DNA from: Sphingomonadaceae bacterium
Lineage (GTDB): Bacteria; Pseudomonadota; Alphaproteobacteria; Sphingomonadales; Sphingomonadaceae
Assembly: GCA_019245455.1 (NCBI GenBank)
Contig: JAFARM010000226.1
Location: forward strand, 1 to 6,533
Reading direction: 5' to 3'
DNA: 6,533 nucleotides
In this document: positions 1-5,090 of the stretch, in pieces
Numbering within the stretch: the stretch's first letter is position 1
Layout: each line of letters opens with the position of its first letter
Notes under the pieces: generated by a model
The model's input: the letters and a program-made list of their open reading frames with translations, nothing else
Database searches by the model: none
Told to the model about the DNA's origin: nothing
Position numbers and translations under genes: made by a program

Positions 1-870
1 CTCGTCGGCGCGGTAGCAGTGGTTCTGGACCAGGATGTCGCCGTTGAGCACGCCCATCAGCGTGTCGTTGACGAGGTCGCGGCGCGGCGCGTCGGTCGGC
101 TTGGCGGTGCCGGCCTTGGCCTTTCTCGTATAGTCGTCCCAGCGGCGCTTGTAGGCGACGGCGTCGGACCACGCCTGGCGATCGACGGCGATATTGCCCA
201 TGCGCGTCGCCGGCGAGCCGCCGCGGCTGCCATAGACCCGCTTGGGGTTCTCGCCGCACGCCATCTTCAGGCTCGGCTTGGCGCCGGGGAACTTCATGTC
301 CTGTGCGGTGCGGCCGAGCACGTTCTTGACCGTCACGCCGCGGCCGCCGAACAGGTTGGCGCTGCCGGGGAGGATGTGGAAGGTGGTGACGCCACCGGCG
401 AGCGCGCGGGTGAAGGCGGCGTCCTGCGGCCAGATCGAATGTTCGGCCCAGACGTCGGCGGTGTTCGGCCGCGTCGCCTCGTTGCCGTCGCTTACCGCCT
501 GCACGCCGGGCACGGGATAGTCGCCCATGTGGCTGTGGATGTCGATGATGCCGGGCGTCACCACCTTGTCGGCGGCGTCGATCACCGTCGCGCCGGCCGG
601 CACGGCGACGCTGGCGCCGATCTCGGCAACCTTGCCGCCCTCCAGCCGGACCATGCCGGGGGCGAACTTGTGGCCGACCCCGTCGTAGACGACGCCGGCG
701 CGGATCACCGTCGTCACGCTCGGATAGGGCTTGTAGGTCGACGGGAACGGGTCGGCGGGGATGCTGACGACCTCGACCGGCGCCGCCGGCTTGTCGCTCG
801 CGCTCTTGACCGGCGGCTTGGCGGCGCAGGCAGCGACGAGCACGGCCACGGAAAAGGCGGCAAGGCGCAT
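1..870 (-). CDS. Lipoprotein amidohydrolase, imidazolonepropionase-like (C-terminus outside window)
   Basis: Seen: 290 residues are visible, reading off the left edge. The N-terminus is a short hydrophobic segment ending in VAAC, with Cys at residue 15, which is a lipobox. Residues 61-110 resemble the small beta domain of amidohydrolases (a VVYDGVG stretch, then VTPGIIDIHSHMG). His112 and His114 form the HxH metal pair. A GGVTTFHILPGSANLFGGRG stretch follows near residues 149-168, and an NHC near 283-285 may be the next metal-ligand region. Family knowledge: COG1228-type enzymes are metal-dependent TIM-barrel hydrolases, usually somewhat over 400 residues, and include dipeptidases and prolidases. 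Inference: it is anchored facing the periplasm; Ala after the Cys fits outer-membrane sorting. It may cleave peptides or amides for the transporter upstream. The start follows a GGAG at 878-881, seven bases away, and shares its A with the transporter stop codon. The exact substrate cannot be read from the sequence. Confidence 0.9.
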   Translation of the reverse strand, partial: MRLAAFSVAVLVAACAAKPPVKSASDKPAAPVEVVSIPADPFPSTYKPYPSVTTVIRAGVVYDGVGHKFAPGMVRLEGGKVAEIGASVAVPAGATVIDAADKVVTPGIIDIHSHMGDYPVPGVQAVSDGNEATRPNTADVWAEHSIWPQDAAFTRALAGGVTTFHILPGSANLFGGRGVTVKNVLGRTAQDMKFPGAKPSLKMACGENPKRVYGSRGGSPATRMGNIAVDRQAWSDAVAYKRRWDDYTRKAKAGTAKPTDAPRRDLVNDTLMGVLNGDILVQNHCYRADE

Positions 871-2624
871 CAATCGACTCCGTGCATCAGGCGCTTCAAC
901 AGGAACGAGCCGGCGAGCAGGATGCCGCCGATCACCACCGCCCAGAAGCCGATCGTCTGGAACACGCCGGCATAGGTGTCGAGGCTGAGCTTGAGGTTTG
1001 TCACCTGCCCGCCGACGGTGTCGACGCTCGCCCCCTGGGCGACGATGCCGCCGACATATTCGGCGACCGAGATCGACAGGAACCACATCCCCATCATCAT
1101 GCCGACGACGCGCGCGATCGACAGCTTGGTGATCATGCTGAGGCCCACCGGCGAGATGCACAGCTCGGCCATCGAGTGGATCAGGTAGAGGCCGGCCAGC
1201 CACCAGATCGCGACCTTGAAGTCGGGCCCGGCATAGTGCGTTCCCCACACCAGGAACAGGAACCCCGCGCCGACGCCGATCAGCGCGATGGCGAACTTGA
1301 CCGGGATGCCCGGCTCCGCCCCGCGCCGGGCGAGTGCCGCCCACATCGCCGCGAAGACGGGGGCAAGGAGGACAATGAAGATCGCGTTGAAGAACTGCGT
1401 CTGCCCGGCGGTGATGGTGAACAGGCCGAAGATCGACAGGTCGGTGTTGCGGTCGGCGAACAGCGTCAGGCTCGACCCCGCCTGCTCGAACAAGGTCCAG
1501 AAGGTGACGTTGAAGACGATCAGGATCATCGCCGCCAGCATCATCTCGAACTCGGTGCGGCTGCCGGCGCGCCACGACCAGACGAGGATCGCCGGCACGC
1601 CGATAAGGAAGGTGGCGAACAGCAATTTGCCCAGGATCGGCAGCGCCAGCAGATAGGCGACGATGCCGGCCCCCGCCGGCGCGGCGGTGGCGGTGATGGT
1701 GTTGGAAAACAACAGCCACGGCAGCGCCGTCGCCAGCACCGCCAGGACGTAGATCAGCGGCGCGCGGTCCTTCGTCGCGGCACTCGCCGGCGGCTCGCCA
1801 TAGCCGGCCAGCCGCCCGCCGTCGAACTGGATCAGGCTCCACGCCACCAGCATCCCGGCCGCAGCCAGCCCGAACCCGGCCCACCAGCCGAAGGTGTCGG
1901 CGAGCACCGGGCACAGCAGCTGCGATCCCAGCGACCCCAGGTTGATGCCCATGTAGAAGATCGTGAACCCGGCGTCGCGCCGCCGGTCGCCGGGGGCGTA
2001 GAGCGCGCCGACCATGGTCGAGATGTTGGGCTTGAAGAAGCCGTTGCCGACGACGATCGCCGACAGCGCGGCCAGCATGATCGCGACGTACAGCGGGGAG
2101 CGCGTCGCATCGCCGGTGAAGGCATCCTTGGCCAGCGTCCGCACGGTCGTGCCGCCGTTCATCAGGGCGACGCTGCCGTCGTCGTTGCCGTGGATCAGCA
2201 GGCGCTGCCCGGAAGCGACGACGAAGCGCTGCTCGACGCCGCCGTGCTGCTCGATCGACACGGCGTGCGTCACCCCGTCGAAGGTCGCCGTCGGCTTCGC
2301 CGCCTCGCCGCCGAAGCACAGCACGAAATAGCCGACCGCCATGATGATCGCGCCGAACTTGACCGCGCGCTTCGAGCCTAAGAAGCGGTCGGCCATGATG
2401 CCGCCGATGAACGGCGTCAGGTACGTCATCGACAGCATCGCGCCGTACATTCCGCCGGCGACGCGGTCGCCGAAGACGAAGTGCTTGGTCAGGTACAGGA
2501 CGAGCAGCGCGCGCAGGCCGTAGAAGCCGAAGCGCTCCCACAGCTCGGTCGAAAACAGGCGGGCGAGCTGGCGCGGATGGCCGAACCAGGTCGCGGCGTC
2601 GGCGGCAGCAGGGATGGTGGCCAT
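870..2624 (-). CDS. POT/PTR family proton-coupled di/tripeptide transporter
   Basis: This 584-residue inner-membrane protein is predicted to import small peptides with protons. Seen: the POT motif ExxERFxxYG lies at residues 27-36 (E27, E30, R31, F32, Y35, G36). A major-facilitator motif-A-like loop (GGIMADRFLGSKR) is at 74-86. The second PTR2 signature, FTIFYMGINLGSLG, is at 220-233. FEQAGSSLTLFADRNTD is at 379-395, and AELCISPVGLS, with the conserved Glu487, is at 486-496. Many hydrophobic segments run throughout. Residues about 106-177, between the third and fourth helices, are an extra hydrophilic stretch that should face the periplasm. The start chosen is the ATG at 2624, behind AAGGGAG (2629-2635) and just before the first helix. 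The open frame continues to 2951, but that extension is low-complexity and antisense to the nitroreductase gene. It is the first gene of an operon with the amidohydrolase; its TGA overlaps the next ATG. Confidence 0.95.
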   Translation of the reverse strand: MATIPAAADAATWFGHPRQLARLFSTELWERFGFYGLRALLVLYLTKHFVFGDRVAGGMYGAMLSMTYLTPFIGGIMADRFLGSKRAVKFGAIIMAVGYFVLCFGGEAAKPTATFDGVTHAVSIEQHGGVEQRFVVASGQRLLIHGNDDGSVALMNGGTTVRTLAKDAFTGDATRSPLYVAIMLAALSAIVVGNGFFKPNISTMVGALYAPGDRRRDAGFTIFYMGINLGSLGSQLLCPVLADTFGWWAGFGLAAAGMLVAWSLIQFDGGRLAGYGEPPASAATKDRAPLIYVLAVLATALPWLLFSNTITATAAPAGAGIVAYLLALPILGKLLFATFLIGVPAILVWSWRAGSRTEFEMMLAAMILIVFNVTFWTLFEQAGSSLTLFADRNTDLSIFGLFTITAGQTQFFNAIFIVLLAPVFAAMWAALARRGAEPGIPVKFAIALIGVGAGFLFLVWGTHYAGPDFKVAIWWLAGLYLIHSMAELCISPVGLSMITKLSIARVVGMMMGMWFLSISVAEYVGGIVAQGASVDTVGGQVTNLKLSLDTYAGVFQTIGFWAVVIGGILLAGSFLLKRLMHGVD

Positions 2625-2628
2625 TGCG

Positions 2629-2635
2629 CTCCCTT
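2629..2635 (-). promoter_or_regulatory. Shine-Dalgarno site deciding the transporter start
   Basis: AAGGGAG on the minus strand lies four bases before the ATG at 2624. It decides between this start and the much longer open frame, which has no family-like sequence before this point. Confidence 0.7.
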
Positions 2636-2673
2636 GGGACCTCGGCCGCTCGGGCGGCGGCCGTTGGCGCGCC

Positions 2674-2701
2674 ACGATAGCGGGGCCGGCGGCGGGGGCA
2701 A
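2674..2701 (-). promoter_or_regulatory. Candidate sigma-70 promoter of the peptide transporter operon
   Basis: On the minus strand, TTGCCC (2696-2701) and TATCGT (2674-2679) are separated by 16 bases. This gives a leader of roughly 40 bases before the transporter ATG. TATCGT is one of few AT-containing hexamers in a very GC-rich region. The -35 element lies inside one copy of the CCCTTGCCC motif that also occurs twice on the opposite strand. This is a motif match by eye, with no transcript evidence. Confidence 0.45.
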
Positions 2702-2725
2702 GGGGGCGGCAGCACGTCGCCGTCA

Positions 2726-2756
2726 CCCTTGCCCGCCCGGCGCCCTTGCCCGCCCG
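2726..2756 (+). repeat. Tandem 14-bp direct repeat upstream of the nitroreductase gene
   Basis: CCCTTGCCCGCCCG occurs at 2726-2739 and again, identically, at 2743-2756, a 17-base period with GCG between. The core CCCTTGCCC also occurs inverted at 2696-2704 (as GGGCAAGGG), over the candidate -35 of the divergent transporter operon. This could be a shared operator, two overlapping -35 elements, or chance in GC-rich DNA. Confidence 0.8.
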
Positions 2757-2774
2757 CGGCCCCCCGCCTACCTG
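2746..2774 (+). promoter_or_regulatory. Weak candidate promoter of the nitroreductase gene
   Basis: TTGCCC (2746-2751) sits in the second repeat copy, and a weak TACCTG (2769-2774) follows after 17 bases. Transcription would begin at or next to the ATG at 2782, which would explain why no Shine-Dalgarno sequence precedes that gene. The -10 match is poor, so the call is tentative. Confidence 0.3.
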
Positions 2775-2781
2775 CCGCGCC

Positions 2782-3354
2782 ATGCTCAACGACCGCTCGA
2801 CCGCCCTGTCGCTCCTCCTCACCCGCCGCTCGGGGAAGCCGCGCGACATGGTCGCGCCGGGGCCGACGCCGGGGCAGCTGGCGACGATGCTGCGCGTCGC
2901 CGCGCGCGTGCCCGACCATGGCAAGCTCAGCCCGTGGCGCTTCGTCACCATCGCCGCCGACCGCCGCGCCGCGCTCGCCGACGTCCTCGCCGCCGCCTAT
3001 CGGCTGGACCGTCCCGAGGCGCGCGAGCGCGAGCTGGACGAGGTCCGCGCCTTCGCCCACCAGGCCCCGGCGCTCGTCGTCGTCCTGTCGCGGGTCGATC
3101 CGGCGTCGAAGATCCCGGCGTGGGAGCAGCACCTGTCGGCGGGGGCCGCCTGCGGGCTGCTCGTCGCGGCGGCGAGCGCGGCGGGGTTCGTCGCCGGCTG
3201 GCTGACCGGCTGGGCCGCCTATTCGGACGCGGTCGTCGCCGCGCTGGGGGCACCGGGCGACCGCATCGCCGGCTTCGTCTTCATCGGCTCGCCCGCGCGC
3301 GCGCTGGAGGAGCGGCCGCGCCCGGACCTGAGCGAGGTGGTCAGCGCCTGGTGA
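2782..3354 (+). CDS. YdjA-type FMN nitroreductase family protein
   Basis: This 190-residue cytoplasmic flavoprotein is probably an NAD(P)H-dependent FMN oxidoreductase of the nitroreductase family, small YdjA-like group, and probably a homodimer. Seen: LLLTRRSGKPRD at residues 11-22 matches the N-terminal FMN-phosphate binding region. ARVPDHGKLSPWRF at 41-54 is the typical flavin-contact segment of this group. An Ala/Gly-rich helix (HLSAGAACGLLVAAASAAG, 117-135) is followed by GFVFIGSP (164-171) and a closing RPRPDLSEVVSAW (178-190). Length fits the group (E. coli YdjA is 183 residues). The physiological substrate of this group is poorly known. The start is the ATG at 2782, because family similarity begins there; the frame is open further upstream but low-complexity. 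No Shine-Dalgarno is visible, so a leaderless mRNA is possible. It is transcribed divergently from the peptide transporter and stands alone. Confidence 0.93.
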   Translation: MLNDRSTALSLLLTRRSGKPRDMVAPGPTPGQLATMLRVAARVPDHGKLSPWRFVTIAADRRAALADVLAAAYRLDRPEARERELDEVRAFAHQAPALVVVLSRVDPASKIPAWEQHLSAGAACGLLVAAASAAGFVAGWLTGWAAYSDAVVAALGAPGDRIAGFVFIGSPARALEERPRPDLSEVVSAW

Positions 3355-3357
3355 CCT

Positions 3358-3379
3358 CCCCTCCCGCTTGCGGGAGGGG
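3358..3379. repeat. Perfect 22-base palindrome, REP-like hairpin and possible terminator
   Basis: CCCCTCCCGC (3358-3367) pairs perfectly with GCGGGAGGGG (3370-3379) around TT, giving a 9-10 bp GC stem four bases after the nitroreductase stop. It is followed by TCGGGGGTGGG, not a T-tract. From memory, a CTCCCGCTTGCGGGAG core followed by GGGGGTGGG is a common dispersed intergenic element in sphingomonads and related alphaproteobacteria. It may end transcription or protect the mRNA 3' end. Confidence 0.75.
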
Positions 3380-3577
3380 TCGGGGGTGGGAAGTCGAAGT
3401 GTCCGCAGGCTCCTGATCGCGGCTTTATCTAAGCGAAGGAGGGGCCGCCGCGGCGAAGCCGCGTCGGACGGGATCGGCGGAGGGAGGCTCCGCCGCCCCG
3501 CCGGCCGGGCTGGGGCGAGTCCGCCCGCTGCTGCGCGCGCCTGCGGCGTGCTCGCGGCGTGCGGCCGCCCTACGCCG
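3380..3577. other. Hairpin-rich non-coding stretch, no gene recognised
   Basis: I see no convincing gene between the nitroreductase and the GntR gene (3355-3612). Besides the palindrome at 3358-3379 there are two more hairpins. CGCGGC (3449-3454) pairs with GCCGCG (3458-3463) around GAA. CGGCGGAG (3475-3482) pairs with CTCCGCCG (3488-3495) around GGAGG. A 9-base direct repeat, GCGGCGTGC, occurs at 3543-3551 and 3554-3562. The stretch may be a compound REP-like element or a decayed repeat. Confidence 0.55.
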
Positions 3578-3606
3578 TTGACTCGCCACTGTCCTACTGT
3601 CATACC
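3578..3606 (+). promoter_or_regulatory. Candidate promoter of the GntR gene, with a GANTC site
   Basis: TTGACT (3578-3583), a near-perfect -35, is followed after 17 bases by CATACC (3601-3606), a moderate -10. Initiation would fall at about 3613, the ATG itself, and no Shine-Dalgarno is present, so a leaderless transcript is predicted. GACTC at 3580-3584 is a CcrM-type GANTC methylation site overlapping the -35. Confidence 0.5.
3588..3601 (+). promoter_or_regulatory. Short direct repeat, possible operator of the GntR regulator
   Basis: ACTGTC occurs at 3588-3593 and 3596-3601 (8-base period), inside the spacer and touching the -10. A related CGTCAT follows at 3609-3614. GntR/YtrA regulators commonly repress their own promoter, so this is a plausible autoregulatory site. 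The period is shorter than a helical turn, so a dimer could not use both copies in the usual way. Confidence 0.3.
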
Positions 3607-3612
3607 ACCGTC

Positions 3613-3954
3613 ATGTGGCAGGGCGACCGACCCATCTACCTCCAGATCCGCGACCTGATCGTCGCCCGGATCATCGACGGCGACGCGGCCGCGACCGCGC
3701 CGCTGCCGTCGGTGCGGGCGCTCGCGAGCGAGCTTGCCGTCAACCCGCTGACGGTGGCCAAGGCGTACCAGGAACTCCGCGCCGCCGGGCTCGTCGCCGC
3801 GCGCAAGGGCGTCGGGCTGTATGTCGAGCCGGGCGCGGCGGCGGCGCTGCTGGCATCCGAGCGCGCGGCGTTCCTCGCCGGCGACTGGCCGCGCATCCGC
3901 CGCCGCATCGACCGGCTCGGCCTGACCCCGGCCGACCTGTTCGCCGACGCGTGA
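3613..3954 (+). CDS. GntR family transcriptional regulator, YtrA subfamily
   Basis: This 113-residue DNA-binding protein is a short YtrA-type GntR regulator, probably a dimeric repressor. Seen: RPIYLQIRDLIVARIIDG at residues 6-23 is the first helix of the winged helix-turn-helix. LPSVRALASELAVNPLTVAK at 31-50 is the recognition region, with the NPLTV signature of this subfamily. AYQELRAAGLVAARKGVGLYV (51-71) is the last helix and wing. The tail (72-113) is a short helical segment with no room for a ligand-binding domain, as expected for YtrA proteins. The ATG at 3613 is chosen because similarity starts there; a GTG at 3559 would add 18 unrelated residues. In most genomes YtrA genes precede ABC-transporter or membrane-protein genes under their control. 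Here the next gene is on the opposite strand, so the partner is missing or distant. No Shine-Dalgarno is visible. Confidence 0.94.
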   Translation: MWQGDRPIYLQIRDLIVARIIDGDAAATAPLPSVRALASELAVNPLTVAKAYQELRAAGLVAARKGVGLYVEPGAAAALLASERAAFLAGDWPRIRRRIDRLGLTPADLFADA

Positions 3955-4005
3955 CCCGGCGGTTCGCGCGGCGGCGCGCCACGATCCGCGCGCGCGGTGC
4001 ACACG

Positions 4006-4035
4006 GCGTCACGTCGACCGGGCGGTGCGTGACGC
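4006..4035. repeat. Inverted repeat between convergent genes
   Basis: GCGTCACG (4006-4013) and CGTGACGC (4028-4035) form a perfect 8-bp inverted repeat with a 14-base loop. It lies about 50 bases after the GntR stop. It could be a protein-binding palindrome or part of a bidirectional terminator; there is no T-tract. Confidence 0.5.
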
Positions 4036-4059
4036 GCCGCATCCGGGGAGTGGTCACGG

Positions 4060-4080
4060 CCGCTGCACGGGAAGCAGCGG
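4060..4080. terminator. Weak hairpin, possible bidirectional terminator
   Basis: CCGCTGC (4060-4066) pairs with GCAGCGG (4074-4080) over a seven-base loop, between the convergent GntR and cation-efflux genes. Neither side carries a T-run, so intrinsic termination would be weak. Its position, 38 bases after the efflux gene stop, is the main support. Confidence 0.35.
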
Positions 4081-4096
4081 GTCGGTGGACAGCGAT

Positions 4097-4125
4097 CGTT
4101 AACGCTATAGGTTAACGCCTAGGCG
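4097..4125. repeat. AT-rich GTTAACGC direct repeat with nested palindromes
   Basis: GTTAACGC occurs at 4098-4105 and 4111-4118 (13-base period), separated by TATAG. Each copy contains the palindrome GTTAAC, and CTATAG (4105-4110) is a palindrome between them. CGCCTAGGCG (4116-4125) is a perfect palindrome spanning the TAG stop of the efflux gene. This AT-rich patch stands out in GC-rich surroundings and could be a regulator site or part of a transcription end. Confidence 0.6.
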
Positions 4126-5090
4126 CAGCTGCCCTCGACCAGCTCGATCTGGATCGTCGCGTGGCCGATGCCGAAATCGTCCGCCAGCATCGTCTGTGCG
4201 CCGGCCAGGAAGGCGTCGCCCGGATGCCCGGCGGGCATCGTCAGGTGGGCGGTCAGCGCCGTCTCGGTCGTGCTCACCGGCCAGATGTGGACGTGGTGGG
4301 CGGTGGCGACGCCGGGCAGCGCCGCCAGCCGGGCGCGCACCGCGTCGAGCTCGACCCCCGGCGGCACGCCCTGCAGCGCCAAGGTCATCGATTCCTTCAA
4401 TAATCCCCACGTCCCGGCGACGATGATGGCGGCGATGACCAGGCTGACGGCGGGGTCGAGCCATGCCCATCCGGTCGCCAGGATGACCAGCCCGGCGATG
4501 ACGACGCCCGCCGAGACGATCGCGTCGGACAGCATATGGGCGAAGGCGGCGCGGACGTTGATGTCCTTGCCGCCGCGGGCGAACAGCCACGCGGTGACGC
4601 CGTTGACCGCGATGCCGGCAGCGGCGACGGCGATGACGGTAAGCCCTTGAACCGGCTGTGGATCGGCCAGTCGCCGCACCGCCTCCCACGCGACGGCGCC
4701 GATGGCGACGAGCAGCAGCACGGCGTTGAACAGCGCCGCCAGGATCGACGAGCCGCGCAGGCCGTAGGTGAAGCGCGTCGATGACGGCCGCCGCGCCAGC
4801 CGCGTCGCCCCCCACGCCGCCGCCAGCCCGGCGACGTCGGACAGGTTGTGCCCGGCGTCGGCGAGCAGCGCGACCGAGTTGGCGATCAGGCCATAGACCG
4901 TCTCGACGGCGACGAAGCCGAGATTGAGGGCGATGCCGACGACGAAGGCGCGGCCGAAATCGGTCGGCGGCGCATGGTGGTGATGCCCGAACAACCCGTG
5001 GCCGTGATCGTGGTCGTGCCCATGGCTGTGGCCATGATCGTGTCGGTGTCCATGATCGTGGTCGTGGCGATGATCGTGCCCGTCGCTCAT
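4119..5090 (-). CDS. Cation diffusion facilitator (CzcD/ZitB-like zinc efflux protein)
   Basis: This 323-residue inner-membrane antiporter probably exports Zn2+ (possibly Cd2+ or Co2+) in exchange for protons. Seen: a His-rich cytoplasmic tail at residues 5-39 contains 18 histidines, 14 of them in strict H-x alternation. About six membrane segments follow, near 48-68, 71-93, 114-134, 149-171, 182-206 and 210-231. The transport site has His81 and Asp85 in HNLSD (helix 2) and His185 and Asp189 in HMLSD (helix 5), the HD-HD pattern of Zn-transporting CDF proteins. The C-terminal domain has HHVHIWPVSTTETALTAHL (265-283) and ends in HATIQIELVEGSC (310-322), typical of the CzcD/ZitB group. The start is the ATG at 5090, behind GAGGAGG; an open frame to 5378 only reads the upstream gene out of frame. 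It overlaps the acyl-CoA dehydrogenase stop by ATGA. No metal-regulator gene is adjacent. Confidence 0.96.
   Translation of the reverse strand: MSDGHDHRHDHDHGHRHDHGHSHGHDHDHGHGLFGHHHHAPPTDFGRAFVVGIALNLGFVAVETVYGLIANSVALLADAGHNLSDVAGLAAAWGATRLARRPSSTRFTYGLRGSSILAALFNAVLLLVAIGAVAWEAVRRLADPQPVQGLTVIAVAAAGIAVNGVTAWLFARGGKDINVRAAFAHMLSDAIVSAGVVIAGLVILATGWAWLDPAVSLVIAAIIVAGTWGLLKESMTLALQGVPPGVELDAVRARLAALPGVATAHHVHIWPVSTTETALTAHLTMPAGHPGDAFLAGAQTMLADDFGIGHATIQIELVEGSCA
4974..5078 (-). repeat. Simple-sequence tract encoding the His-rich tail of the efflux protein
   Basis: The tract repeats short units such as CATGATCGTG and GTCGTG (plus-strand view) and encodes the alternating His-Asp/Gly run and the final HHHH. 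Such tracts can change length by slippage in steps of whole repeats; here the frame is intact. In the family, His-rich segments bind or buffer metal and tune transport. Confidence 0.8.

Noticed and set aside
19..975. A 318-codon plus-strand open frame opposite the amidohydrolase
   Set aside because: The minus strand encodes an amidohydrolase with lipobox and HxH motif. The plus-strand product is low-complexity Ala/Arg/Gly/Asp with no family features.
882..2381. A 499-codon plus-strand open frame opposite the peptide transporter
   Set aside because: It is antisense to a transporter with clear POT motifs. Its translation is rich in Arg, Asp, Gln and His with no recognisable domain, as expected from the opposite strand of GC-rich coding DNA.
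2625..2951. N-terminal extension of the transporter by 109 residues
   Set aside because: It is Arg/Pro/Gly-rich, overlaps the nitroreductase start on the other strand, and lies before a good Shine-Dalgarno and the usual POT N-terminus.
2945..3253. A 102-codon minus-strand frame opposite the nitroreductase
   Set aside because: Its translation is almost entirely Arg, Pro and Ala, a shadow of the GC-rich coding strand.
3368..3658. A 96-codon plus-strand frame across the hairpin region
   Set aside because: It runs through the REP-like palindrome and into the GntR gene in another frame, with Arg/Gly/Ala-rich translation and no good start signal.
4099..4115. CtrA-type binding site in the GTTAACGC repeat
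   Set aside because: The CtrA consensus is TTAA, seven bases, TTAA. Here the two TTAA are nine bases apart, so the spacing is wrong.
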